Below, in pieces: positions 25,181 to 32,706 of a DNA stretch of 64,000 nt. The position numbers were made by a program, and so were the translations under genes. This DNA is from Pseudomonadota bacterium (GTDB lineage: Bacteria; Bdellovibrionota; Bacteriovoracia; Bacteriovoracales; Bacteriovoracaceae). A model generated the notes under the pieces. The model was given only the letters and a program-made list of their open reading frames with translations. It was not told where the DNA came from and ran no database searches. The stretch's first letter is position 1, and the number at the start of each line of letters is the position of its first letter. The stretch is taken from NCBI GenBank assembly GCA_027487685.1, contig JAIYDC010000091.1, positions 1 through 64,000 of the forward strand, read 5' to 3'.

Positions 25181-25891
25181 ATGAAAAATCTTCTCTTCAT
25201 TGCCTCTCTCTGTCTTGCCTCTGTTGCTCACGCACAGGTTAGCTTTAACAGCGTGACCCACGCTGGGACGGGCTGTCCTCAGGGGACAGTTTCTTCGGTG
25301 ATCTCACCTGATGGATCTTCCATCTCCATCCTCTTTGATGAATTCCGCGCGGAAGTTCCGCAGTTTGACGGGAACAATGACAATGGTGAAATCCCGCGAG
25401 GTCCAGGAGCTCCTCGAGGTCGAAATACTCCTTCGATTCAGCACCGGAGCTGTTCCTTGAGTTTCACCGCCTCTCTTCCGCCGGGAGTCCGGGCGGAATC
25501 CCTCGAGGTGAATCTGCAGGCCCGAGGAGCGACAATCTTTGATCGAGGAGTCGATGGCTACTTCTCATCTATCCTCGTCGGATTCAATGGCCTTGCCCGC
25601 TCACGAGGAAATCCGACGGTCGTAGCTCGGCGCTCATTCCGGACGAGGACGGCCGCCATCGACGAGTCATGGGTGGAGAGTCCACGAGCGGTGATTCCTC
25701 TCGCCTCAGGTTGTTCCGGGGCCCAGGGCCGTGACATCCGGTTTGATCTTAAGAATCATATCCACGCAGAAATTGCATCTGGCGACACGAGCCGCCGGGG
25801 TCTCATCACTGTAGATTCCAATGATGTGAATGGCTTGTTGCGTTTCACCGTCAGAACAGCTCCTTGTGCCGGTGGCAGATTGTCCCCTTAG
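25181..25891 (+). CDS. Exported DUF4360 protein, longer paralogue
   Basis: 236 residues from ATG 25181, chosen because GGAAAGGAG precedes it and a signal peptide (MKNLLFIASLCLASVAHAQ) starts there. It shares with its divergent neighbour GTGCPQGTVSSVISPDGSSI, ILFDEF, and the Cys in QHRSCSLSFTASLPPGV. A Gly/Pro/Arg-rich insertion (PRGPGAPRGRNTP) and a longer C-terminus set it apart. Secreted or surface-exposed; role unknown. Confidence 0.8.
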   Translation: MKNLLFIASLCLASVAHAQVSFNSVTHAGTGCPQGTVSSVISPDGSSISILFDEFRAEVPQFDGNNDNGEIPRGPGAPRGRNTPSIQHRSCSLSFTASLPPGVRAESLEVNLQARGATIFDRGVDGYFSSILVGFNGLARSRGNPTVVARRSFRTRTAAIDESWVESPRAVIPLASGCSGAQGRDIRFDLKNHIHAEIASGDTSRRGLITVDSNDVNGLLRFTVRTAPCAGGRLSP

Positions 25892-25995
25892 TGGTGCCAT
25901 TAGGGGACCGTCGCTCTACTAAATTCTTTCATGGCCTTTTACTAATTTCGAAAAATCTCCCCCTCTGTTACATAAGTAAGGGGGGGGCAATTCGA

Positions 25996-26778
25996 ATGCA
26001 GGAAACCATTGAGCATGACCTCATTCAAAGTTTACAGATCATGATCGCAGGCCATCTCGAGCGCCATCCGCAGCTCACCTTGAATGCTCTTGCGAGTCGC
26101 TCGAACGTCCCGGTGACCACACTCCGGCGGCTGGCCGGAGGGCAGCAGAAAAACGATATCGCTCCTCACTCCGTGCTCAACCTCGTGAGTTACGTTCTGC
26201 GAGAGAAGAATCTTGCTCGGCTGCTCGAACGCGTGGCCCCGACCGTCGCCGATTTCCTCCGCCGGCATTTCGGAAATTTTATCTTCGAAGCCCCAAAGGC
26301 AACCTACAGTACGGACCTTAATTGCGAGCTTCGTGATGAGACCAAGTACCTGATTTACAAACTCGCAGCGAACCACGACGGAACCGATCTGATAACGGTG
26401 GTAGAAAACTTTGGGGCCCAGGGCCTTAAGAAAGTCGAAGAACTCAAGGCCCGAGGCCTGGTGGAGGAACACGCAGGCAAGATCCATGCTCGCGATAAAA
26501 ACTTCTCTCTTGATCTGACCGTGGCCGCGGCCCATCTGCCGGCGCTGGTTGGCCTTTATAAGCCTCAGACCATGGGGAGAGGACTTAACACCATGTTCAG
26601 CATGAGCGAAGCTTTAACAGCTGAAGCTATCGCCGAACTCAAGGCGCTTCAGCGCGAATGTGTCATGAAAATGAATGCCGTCATGAATCGACCCGAGAGC
26701 CTGGGTTCGATTCCCTACTTTACCATCAACCTCGCAGAAACACTGTTAGCAGACACCACACCGGGAGACCTGCAATGA
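25996..26778 (+). CDS. Probable helix-turn-helix regulator
   Basis: 260 residues from ATG 25996; the frame opens earlier, but the upstream part is the poly-G leader. Residues 22-60 (LTLNALASRSNVPVTTLRRL) fit a helix-turn-helix. The rest is helical with conserved-looking pieces IYKLAANHDGTDLI and VEELKARGLVEEHAGKIH, like a second winged-helix domain, and a C-terminal LKALQRECVMKMN. The plan resembles Bdellovibrio-type regulators of the TIGR02147 kind, but I do not see that signature clearly. It overlaps the next gene by ATGA. Confidence 0.6.
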   Translation: MQETIEHDLIQSLQIMIAGHLERHPQLTLNALASRSNVPVTTLRRLAGGQQKNDIAPHSVLNLVSYVLREKNLARLLERVAPTVADFLRRHFGNFIFEAPKATYSTDLNCELRDETKYLIYKLAANHDGTDLITVVENFGAQGLKKVEELKARGLVEEHAGKIHARDKNFSLDLTVAAAHLPALVGLYKPQTMGRGLNTMFSMSEALTAEAIAELKALQRECVMKMNAVMNRPESLGSIPYFTINLAETLLADTTPGDLQ

Positions 26779-27110
26779 GAATCTTATTCCTTCTTATGTT
26801 CTTCCTCAGTGGTCTTTCGGCCCACGCTATGACGAGACCAGAACTCGAAGCTCTATTAAAGGAAAGGGGTCTTACGGTTTCTGCACTGGAGCTTCAAGGA
26901 CTCAAAGTGGTGATGGGGGAAGTGACCGGGCATCTCACGGCCTTGCCGTTCAAGCGAGTGGCGATGCTTATAACAAGTGACGACGCCATCCTCCGCTCGG
27001 AGATTGAGGTCATTGAGGGGGGACGCACCATAGGGGAGCTCGTTTCCGCACGATTTAAGGGGCAATATTTTTTACTCAAAGATGTTCGTGCGACGGTCAT
27101 CACTCCTTAA
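26775..27110 (+). CDS. Small exported protein of unknown function
   Basis: 111 residues with a signal peptide (MRILFLLMFFLSGLSAHA). The start overlaps the stop of the upstream regulator gene (ATGA), so the pair is translationally coupled. The mature protein has no cysteine and is rich in beta-prone Val/Leu/Thr (LQGLKVVMGEVTGHLTAL). Its last 39 bp overlap a convergent membrane-protein gene. No family is recognised. Confidence 0.6.
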   Translation: MRILFLLMFFLSGLSAHAMTRPELEALLKERGLTVSALELQGLKVVMGEVTGHLTALPFKRVAMLITSDDAILRSEIEVIEGGRTIGELVSARFKGQYFLLKDVRATVITP

Positions 27111-27701
27111 TGATTGAGGACCATACCCAGAAGCTCGCATAATACGAGCTATGCGGTGTCCCCTAGAGAACAGGATTAATCCTACAACTGGAAAAAACAT
27201 AAACCAAATCAACCCTGCAATAAAAATCGGGACATTGCTAGACTCATTTTTAACGAGATTGTTAATTTCATCGTTTATGGTTGGATCACGTTCTAAGTAA
27301 ACAACTTTAATAACGCTTCCTGGAGGCAGATTCCAAGGTGATAAACTTAATACTTCTCCGCGGACATTATCACCTTTTGAGGTTTTAAACGTATAAGAAA
27401 GTTTATACTCAATCCGAATACGCTGACCGGTAGACAAAAAATAGGCTTTCTTCTGGGAATATTCTTCGTGAGTGATTTTATGCCTAAGATCACTCATTCT
27501 CATTTTGCTTCTGTCTATTAGCCGTATGTATTCAATAGTTTCAGATTCTATGATGGCCTCAACGGGAGGGCCTTTTTTTAGCCGGTATTGATCAATGAAA
27601 TGTTTCGATGGAAGATAGGCCACAATTATCCCCCACAACATCCATAAGATTGCGATGATTCTTAAATCTTTCAATGTAGTAATGATTATCTTTGCATTCA
27701 T
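27072..27701 (-). CDS. DUF3592-like membrane protein
   Basis: 209 residues with two membrane segments (about 14-31 and 156-177) around a periplasmic beta domain. It has the DUF3592 features VEAIIESETIE, IEYKLSYTFKTSKGDNVRGE and PPGSVIKVVYLERDPTIN. Role unknown. AT-rich, marking the start of an accessory patch that continues to about 30.1 kb. Divergent from the first manganese-riboswitch locus. Confidence 0.7.
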   Translation of the reverse strand: MNAKIIITTLKDLRIIAILWMLWGIIVAYLPSKHFIDQYRLKKGPPVEAIIESETIEYIRLIDRSKMRMSDLRHKITHEEYSQKKAYFLSTGQRIRIEYKLSYTFKTSKGDNVRGEVLSLSPWNLPPGSVIKVVYLERDPTINDEINNLVKNESSNVPIFIAGLIWFMFFPVVGLILFSRGHRIARIMRASGYGPQSLRSDDRRTNIFE

Positions 27702-27844
27702 GAACTCAACGATACACGTGATGTAAAGTTAGGTCATAGCGGAAAAGCCTACCTCCCTTGCACGTTTAGCTTATCGCTTTAGATGATGGTGATACTCGTA
27801 TTTATCGTCTTTTACGAAACATAAAAGATGGCTAAGATATGAAT

Positions 27845-27928
27845 GGGGAGTAGCTCGCTCACAACGAGGCCCGGCGTCGTCAACACGGTAGTAACCTACC
27901 CGGTGCCAGGGTTAAAGAGCAAGACCGT
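27845..27928 (+). promoter_or_regulatory. yybP-ykoY (manganese) riboswitch, copy 1
   Basis: The leader has the conserved core of the yybP-ykoY class: GGGGAGTAGC at 27845, GTCGTCAACACGG near 27876, a GGTAG/CTACC hairpin, and GAGCAAGACC at 27917-27926. The helices are readable: CTCG-CTCACAA-CGAG forms P2, GGTAG-TAAC-CTACC the distal arm, and ATGG/CCGT closes P1. This class binds Mn2+ and usually turns on Mn exporters or related proteins. A TAAGAT -10 box (27833-27838) with TTTACG about 16 bp upstream would start the transcript at the element. The next gene begins 18 bp downstream, with its GGAGGG ribosome site in between. Confidence 0.88.
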
Positions 27929-27945
27929 AAAACATGGAGGGCTTT

Positions 27946-28098
27946 ATGCCACTTTTTACGATTCTTGTAGGGTGTTTTTTTCTGCAATCTTGTGCGAATT
28001 TTCTTGTTTCCCATTCACCGCGGATTGAATCTCCTGGGTATCTTAATACAAGACAAATGGATCCTGGATTGATGCGGGAAAGTTTCTTGAATCGTTAG
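27946..28098 (+). CDS. 50-residue lipoprotein under riboswitch copy 1
   Basis: A 50-residue frame, too short for routine calling. It has a hydrophobic leader ending LQSC (lipid-anchor Cys16), then a short mature tail with IESPGY at 27-32 and the ending RESFLNR. RBS GGAGGG lies six bases before the ATG. It is a paralogue of the 30249-30401 gene: same length, 22 of 50 positions identical in an ungapped count, and the same riboswitch in front. No known Mn-related family matches. The mature peptide of 35 residues may bind or sense metal at the membrane, but no metal-ligand cluster is obvious. Confidence 0.82.
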   Translation: MPLFTILVGCFFLQSCANFLVSHSPRIESPGYLNTRQMDPGLMRESFLNR

Positions 28099-28297
28099 GG
28101 ATTCTAGGTATTTTTGTCCGCTTTTCCCAGCAACACATAGCTCCAAACTCTGGGAGGACTGACGACCACGGAGTAGTTTTTGAAGTTAATGACTTCAGTT
28201 TACGACTTCTGTGGTATCAATCTTTTCCTTCGAAGGACTTTTACGAATGTGATGCATTTTATGTAACAACCCCAGTATGAATGGAGATAAGTTTTTT

Positions 28298-28756
28298 ATG
28301 AACATCCCTTTTTTATTCTCACTTTTATTCTTACTCATTGTCAGTGGCTGTACTCATGGCGTTCAGGTCGATGAACTCAGCGAAGAAATAAACAGACACG
28401 AGGCCAGGAGCCTTGCTGAAATTCGTGCCGAGTTGAAGATTATTCTTGAGGCCCACCCTGATCTTTCCAAAGAGGTACAAGATGGGATCACTCAAACGGT
28501 AGAAAAGGGGTTGGCGAAGCACCAAGTTCTTAGAGACCAGGAATCAAAAGTGATACATCATATTTTGTCTCAGGCCGTTTCACCAATCTCAGAAAAGGAA
28601 GGGACCATCGCTCAGAAGGATATTCTCAGAAAGATATATTTAGAGAAAAGTGACAACGTGTTCGAGCTTGTCATGGATGTTAAGAAACTCGTTGGTCCGT
28701 CACCCAAAGATGGCATTGATCAGGAGATGAAGTTGTTGATTCGCGAGATAAGATAG
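28298..28756 (+). CDS. Lipoprotein with a long helical tail
   Basis: 152 residues from ATG 28298 (the frame also allows ATG 28277). The start was chosen so that the lipoprotein signal (FLLIVSGC) begins at once. The mature part is almost wholly charged helix, with possible coiled coil around EEINRHEARSLAEIRAELK and ILEAHPDLSKEVQDGI. It lies 200 bp after the riboswitch-linked lipoprotein. No family is recognised; a periplasmic tether or adaptor is possible. Confidence 0.65.
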   Translation: MNIPFLFSLLFLLIVSGCTHGVQVDELSEEINRHEARSLAEIRAELKIILEAHPDLSKEVQDGITQTVEKGLAKHQVLRDQESKVIHHILSQAVSPISEKEGTIAQKDILRKIYLEKSDNVFELVMDVKKLVGPSPKDGIDQEMKLLIREIR

Positions 28757-28780
28757 TTTTTTTTCTAGGTGATATAACTC

Positions 28781-28841
28781 AACCAATTAGCTGCTTGCAT
28801 TGGAGGTGTTGCTTCGGCTACTCCTCCAATGCAAACTGGTT
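28781..28841 (+). other. Long UUCG-capped hairpin, possible structured RNA
   Basis: TTGCATTGGAGG (28795-28806) pairs perfectly over 12 bp with CCTCCAATGCAA (28823-28834). The 16-nt centre closes as GC-TTCG-GC, a very stable tetraloop, and an outer AACCA/TGGTT pair (28781-28785 with 28837-28841) extends the stem. No T run follows, so it is not an ordinary terminator. It lies in the 288-bp gap before the first baeRF gene and could be a leader structure, a small RNA or a recombination site. Confidence 0.65.
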
Positions 28842-29024
28842 AAGGCCTGGTGGCGAGGTTCACGTTTAATGCCCTTAGATCATAGGTTTAGATTGACTAG
28901 CATGACCTTGCTGATCAACTGGTTTTAACTTTTTCCTAATTCACATACAGGATGATTGCTCTGTTTAAGTGATGAGAACAGACCTTTTAATCGATTTAAT
29001 GAAATAGGCGTGTGCGTCGATAAA

Positions 29025-29041
29025 GCTCCTATCAAGGGAGC
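29025..29041 (+). promoter_or_regulatory. Hairpin that masks the ribosome site of the first baeRF gene
   Basis: GCTCC (29025-29029) can pair with GGAGC (29037-29041), placing the likely Shine-Dalgarno GGGAG (29036-29040) in a stem only four bases before the ATG at 29045. This would lower translation unless opened. It is a short stem, so the effect is uncertain. Confidence 0.4.
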
Positions 29042-29044
29042 ACC

Positions 29045-30058
29045 ATGAAGAATAGTATTCATAGAAACTTAGATCGACTCCTTCACGACCGAGTTCCAGG
29101 CACGAAGATATCAGTCTACATACCTATCCGTGGTGATCTGCCGGCCCATCTCCTCTTTACGAGCTTGAGGGAATCGGGAGTGAAGCTAATCCCGGAATTA
29201 TTGTTCGCCAAAAGTTTTCGAAAATGGCTCCAAGGAGTTTATGACACCCACCGGGGCGGTAAAAGTACTCGAACGTTAGCATGTTTTTATTCTGATGGTG
29301 TTAGAGAAGTCATCGCTCTTGACAAAGAAATCCCTCCCCGTGTGGTCGTTGCTCAGTCCTGGCACGTAAAGCCTCTCATGTACGTCGCAGACTTAAAGCC
29401 CTGGGGCCATATAATAGACTTCAACGAGAGTGGTGTTTCCATTTTACGTACCGATGGTGAATCAGTCGATGATCTGGGAACAATCGTTCCCATGGTTAAT
29501 TCCACACTCCCTTCCAAATTCTGGCACGATGAGCTTGATCGAGAGTCGTTGAGGAAACTCGCTTGCCTTGTTGCAAGCCGAGTTTCGGAAGGATCGGTGG
29601 TTCAGATTCTTGGTGCGCCGGATGGGTTTATGCAAAGTCCTAAGTTCTGGCAGGCCTACTGGACTAACGTCAGTGTTGATACTAAATCCACCGGGAGCAT
29701 AGACCGGCAGACATGCCTACGTAACTTCGGCCTCCTTCTCTCTAATCAGATGTTACTTGAGGAGCCTCTCGATATGCTTAAGATTTTTAAGGATTCTACG
29801 CCGATCTCAGACCCTGAGAAAATTACGAGACTTATTCTTGAGAGGAAGATATTCCGGATCTATATTTCTCTTGAGGCAATTCGATGGGGGGTTCTTAATG
29901 AGAACTCAGGAGATATTAGCATGAGTAAGTTTCAAAAAAATCACCACGACGAGGATATTCTCGACGACATAGCGGAACTCGCGTTACGGTACGGATTAGA
30001 AGTGAGGGTCTTACGTCAGAGCTCATTCCCCGAAAATTGCGAAATTCTCGCTCTCTGA
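29045..30058 (+). CDS. baeRF family protein (bacterial eRF1-like), copy A
   Basis: 337 residues with the plan of bacterial archaeo-eukaryotic release factor (baeRF) proteins: an N-terminal strand ISVYIPIRGD, a linker, PPRVVVAQSWHVKPLM (the F/W-H-x-K-P-L mark of these families) and a C-terminal eL30/pelota-like domain ending HHDEDILDDIAELALRYGLE. These proteins are predicted to act on ribosomes, in hibernation, rescue or peptide release. I see no GGQ motif, so hydrolysis of peptidyl-tRNA is not supported. It resembles copy B at 30429 in each of these motifs. It lies between the two Mn-riboswitch loci. Confidence 0.75.
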   Translation: MKNSIHRNLDRLLHDRVPGTKISVYIPIRGDLPAHLLFTSLRESGVKLIPELLFAKSFRKWLQGVYDTHRGGKSTRTLACFYSDGVREVIALDKEIPPRVVVAQSWHVKPLMYVADLKPWGHIIDFNESGVSILRTDGESVDDLGTIVPMVNSTLPSKFWHDELDRESLRKLACLVASRVSEGSVVQILGAPDGFMQSPKFWQAYWTNVSVDTKSTGSIDRQTCLRNFGLLLSNQMLLEEPLDMLKIFKDSTPISDPEKITRLILERKIFRIYISLEAIRWGVLNENSGDISMSKFQKNHHDEDILDDIAELALRYGLEVRVLRQSSFPENCEILAL

Positions 30059-30145
30059 TATGTTCTGAATCAAGATCGCTTTCGATGATCGTTCTGTTCG
30101 TATTTATAATCTTTCATCCAATGGGAATCGTTGTTAAAATAAGGA

Positions 30146-30229
30146 GGGGAGTAGCTCGCTCACAATGAGGCCCGGCGTCGTCAACACGGTAGTCACCTAC
30201 CCGGTTCCAGGGTTAAAGAGCAAGACCAT
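30146..30229 (+). promoter_or_regulatory. yybP-ykoY (manganese) riboswitch, copy 2
   Basis: Nearly identical to copy 1 over about 80 bases. It has GGGGAGTAGC at 30146, GTCGTCAACACGG, the GGTAG-TCAC-CTACC arm and GAGCAAGACC at 30218-30227. Differences fall in loops or keep pairing (TGAG for CGAG in P2 makes a G-U pair). A TAAAAT -10 box at 30135-30140, with TTTCAT 17 bp upstream, puts the transcript start at the element. Just downstream AACT-TCGG-AGTT folds over the ribosome site (CGGAG) of the following 50-residue lipoprotein, suggesting control of translation initiation. Confidence 0.88.
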
Positions 30230-30248
30230 AATAACTTCGGAGTTCCGT

Positions 30249-30401
30249 ATGCCGGTTTTATGGGTTCTTCTTGCTTCTTTCTTCTTTCAATCTTGTAGCA
30301 CTCTGCCTGATCCACCGGGACCGTTGATCGAGTCACCGGGATATAACGGATCCCGGCAACTCGATGAACGCACTCTTCGTGAAGGTTTTTTCACAAGATA
30401 G
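30249..30401 (+). CDS. 50-residue lipoprotein under riboswitch copy 2
   Basis: 50 residues, same length as the copy-1 gene. Leader ending FQSC (Cys16), Pro-rich linker (STLPDPPGPL), IESPGY at 27-32, RQ at 36-37, and the ending REGFFTR. The start is ATG 30249. Longer frames that begin inside the leader only translate the riboswitch and should be ignored. Conserved residues cluster at the lipid Cys, IESPGY and the R-E-x-F-x-x-R end, which suggests a defined surface. Function unknown. Confidence 0.82.
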   Translation: MPVLWVLLASFFFQSCSTLPDPPGPLIESPGYNGSRQLDERTLREGFFTR

Positions 30402-30428
30402 TTATCCTCTCACCATTTGTGGTCTGAA

Positions 30429-31448
30429 TTAACAGGCCACAAACATTCGGCCGGGTGGTAAAAATGCCCGTGGAACAACACTCACTGGAATATCGTTTCG
30501 TAGTGCCAGCTCGATCAGATCGTCCAGGACATCATCGTCCTGGCAATCTCTCTGGGCCCTGCGCAACCCTACGGCCCCTGAACTAGAGTCGATTACGCCA
30601 AACTGCATGTCTTCCAGGGACACGCAGAGAGATCTGATCTCTCGATTTAAAATTCGAGGTCCCAGCTCTTCAACCTGGGCGATGCCATGATTTTCATCGT
30701 AGATGATCTCTTTTACCCTCCGGCGGTATCTCTCAGTAATTATCCGTCCGACACGCAGTCGAAGGATGGAAATCGCATTCTGGGGTAGCTGGCCACGGGT
30801 CTGTTCTTCCACTTCTATGACTTCGAGTCCAAGGCCCCGCCAAACCTCTGGCGACGAGAGAAGTGCATCTCCTTGGTTTGAGATCCCGATGAATGCGACT
30901 TCCGGTGTTCGTAGACCCCGGACCTCGTTAGAAAGGAATTTCAGAAAATCTTTCTTCTCGAGTCGTGAAAGTTTGTTCCAGTCCACAGGAATTTTTAATC
31001 GCGAAGGCAAGTAAGTCTCAAGGAGCACTTCATCTCCGGTGCTCACGTTATAAACAGTCGCTCCCAAATCTGAAAAATGCACCAGTAAGGCACCCACAGC
31101 GTACTCTCTTGCGGCCACCAATGGCTTTATATGGAATGAACTTGCGACGACGACCCTTGGGGCAAGCCTTATTGGTAACGGGATGACAGTTGTCACTCCC
31201 CCTCCGATGAAGAGGGCCAGGGTGGCCGATCCTTGTCGCTCCCATCTTCTCCAATCCACTGTACTGACGGTCACGGGCGGGTGTCCTTCATTGGCCAGGA
31301 GACCGTTGGCCACGCGCAGAAGCGCCGCCAGAATTTTCACTGATGGTACTTCGGCCGATATCAGGGGAACGAAGATGGAGACGACGGGGCCATGGCCGTT
31401 TGCTAGAGTGGTAAGATTCCTAATATGTGAGTCATATTGATTTAACAT
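30429..31448 (-). CDS. baeRF family protein (bacterial eRF1-like), copy B
   Basis: 339 residues from ATG 31448, chosen because AAGGGA lies before it. It has the same architecture as copy A: VVSIFVPLISAEVPS at the N-terminus, APRVVVASSFHIKPLV, and a C-terminal domain with CVSLEDMQFGVIDSSSGAVG and DDDVLDDLIELALRNDIPV. It is the second gene of a leftward operon, starting within the last bases of the HPF-like gene (stop at 31442), so both proteins are probably made together. This pairing supports a role on idle or stalled ribosomes. No GGQ is present. Confidence 0.75.
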   Translation of the reverse strand: MLNQYDSHIRNLTTLANGHGPVVSIFVPLISAEVPSVKILAALLRVANGLLANEGHPPVTVSTVDWRRWERQGSATLALFIGGGVTTVIPLPIRLAPRVVVASSFHIKPLVAAREYAVGALLVHFSDLGATVYNVSTGDEVLLETYLPSRLKIPVDWNKLSRLEKKDFLKFLSNEVRGLRTPEVAFIGISNQGDALLSSPEVWRGLGLEVIEVEEQTRGQLPQNAISILRLRVGRIITERYRRRVKEIIYDENHGIAQVEELGPRILNREIRSLCVSLEDMQFGVIDSSSGAVGLRRAQRDCQDDDVLDDLIELALRNDIPVSVVPRAFLPPGRMFVAC

Positions 31449-31801
31449 GATTGATCCCTTTGGTTCATCCATTTACTCTGGGTCTTCCTGGGTTTGCGTT
31501 TCATTTTTTCCGTTGACCTCCTAAGAGCGAACTCCGAAGTGCCGGCCAGAAGGGCTATCGAGTGGTAAAGGTTTTCAGCAGCTTCCTTGAACCTAAGAGT
31601 GCCCCTGGCCCCAGTGCCAATCATGAGGGTTGTCGTGTAGTGATCTGGCCCGGCCTGGGTTGGAGAATTCTCTCTCTCGACTGTGACAGTCACTGGACCT
31701 TTCCGCCAGTAAGGAATTTTATCTAGAATGGGTGCGAGTCTTTCCTGGATAGCATTTCGAATAAGGGCAGACGAGGATAGATTCTTGAATACGATCTTCA
31801 T
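31442..31801 (-). CDS. Short HPF/RaiA-like ribosome hibernation protein
   Basis: 119 residues, about the length of short HPF/RaiA (S30AE) proteins. It has the beta-alpha-beta plan MKIVFKNLSSSALIRNAIQE, RLAPILDKIPYW, VTVTVERENSPTQAGPDHYT and LRFKEAAENLYHSIALLAGT, and a very basic tail (STEKMKRKPRKTQSK) suited to rRNA. The typical family acts in the 30S decoding region of inactive ribosomes. RBS AAGGAG precedes the ATG. It overlaps the baeRF copy B start. The match is by pattern rather than by a strong motif. Confidence 0.65.
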   Translation of the reverse strand: MKIVFKNLSSSALIRNAIQERLAPILDKIPYWRKGPVTVTVERENSPTQAGPDHYTTTLMIGTGARGTLRFKEAAENLYHSIALLAGTSEFALRRSTEKMKRKPRKTQSKWMNQRDQSC

Positions 31802-31895
31802 ACCGAACTCCTTGTTGGTTGAGTTTATGGTACGACATCTTTAGTAATCGATTAAATATATAAAAATTAGGTTTGAATTTGGATTAATCGATGGA

Positions 31896-32687
31896 TTATG
31901 GGGAGGGGATGGTGAGGAATGTCCTACTCACTTCTCCATCTATGAATAGCAGAAGTGTCCCGGGATCATGGATGGTCCAGGATTCATTCTCCGTCAGCGG
32001 ATTAGTGGCGATAACAGCGACTCGATCATGGCCAGTGGTGACTTCGCTGAAGTCGACCGTCACATCCTGATCCTTGAGATGTGCCACTGTAAACGGAGCA
32101 CGGCGGATAATACTCGCGAGTTTTGTTGAGCAATGAGCGAGGAGAAACTCACCATGAGAGAGTAGATAGTTAAAGGTTCCAAACCCAGCGAGGTTGAGAG
32201 TCAGGGCATGGAGTTTATTGGCCAGGGCCTCAAGCCCCGGGTAGCGGTCACCGAATGTGCGCTCAAGTTCCTGCAGGATAAAGCAGAAGGCCTGCTCAGA
32301 ATCCGTGTCTCCGACAGGGCGGAAACGTCCATCGAGAACAGGAGAGAAGTTTTTAAGGTCTCCATTATGAGCAAAGGACCAGTAATGGCCCCAGAGTTCG
32401 CGTACAAAGGGGTGGGTGTTCTCGAGCCTTACATCCCCTTGGGTCGCTTTCCGGATGTGTGCAATGACGTTTTTTGACTTTATCGGGTATGACTTCACAA
32501 AGTCTGCTACCGGAGAATGTGCCGAGGCATTGGGATCTAGAAACTGTCGGACTCCTTTGCCTTCGAAGAAACAAATTCCCCAGCCGTCGGTGTGGTGATC
32601 CGTGAGTCCACCCCTGGCGCGGAAGCCGGTGAAGGAGAAGCAGATGTCGGTGGGGACGTTGCAGTTCATGCCGAGGAGCTGACACAT
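31896..32687 (-). CDS. Class II glutamine amidotransferase (YafJ-like)
   Basis: 263 residues. It starts MCQLLGMNCN with the nucleophile Cys2, then GGLTDHHTDGWGICFFEGKG, VIAHIRKATQGDVRLENTHP and FAHNGDL, the standard Ntn glutaminase pattern of the YafJ/DUG3 group. DUG3-type proteins take part in degrading glutathione or gamma-glutamyl compounds. A stand-alone role here is unproven. It lies divergent from a methyltransferase-like gene 19 bp away. Confidence 0.85.
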   Translation of the reverse strand: MCQLLGMNCNVPTDICFSFTGFRARGGLTDHHTDGWGICFFEGKGVRQFLDPNASAHSPVADFVKSYPIKSKNVIAHIRKATQGDVRLENTHPFVRELWGHYWSFAHNGDLKNFSPVLDGRFRPVGDTDSEQAFCFILQELERTFGDRYPGLEALANKLHALTLNLAGFGTFNYLLSHGEFLLAHCSTKLASIIRRAPFTVAHLKDQDVTVDFSEVTTGHDRVAVIATNPLTENESWTIHDPGTLLLFIDGEVSRTFLTIPSP

Positions 32688-32706
32688 GGGTTAATATTAG
32701 CATAAA

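Noticed and set aside
27843-28028. 61-codon frame starting at the riboswitch (MGSSSLTTRPGV...)
   Set aside because: It merely translates the riboswitch core; the conserved RNA and the real 50-residue frame with its own GGAGGG site explain the region better. The frame at 30165 was rejected for the same reason, taking ATG 30249 as the start.
28781-28841. Integron attC-like site
   Set aside because: There is an AAC...GTT pairing at the base, but the R-box GTTRRRY does not fit and no gene-cassette arrangement or integrase is present.
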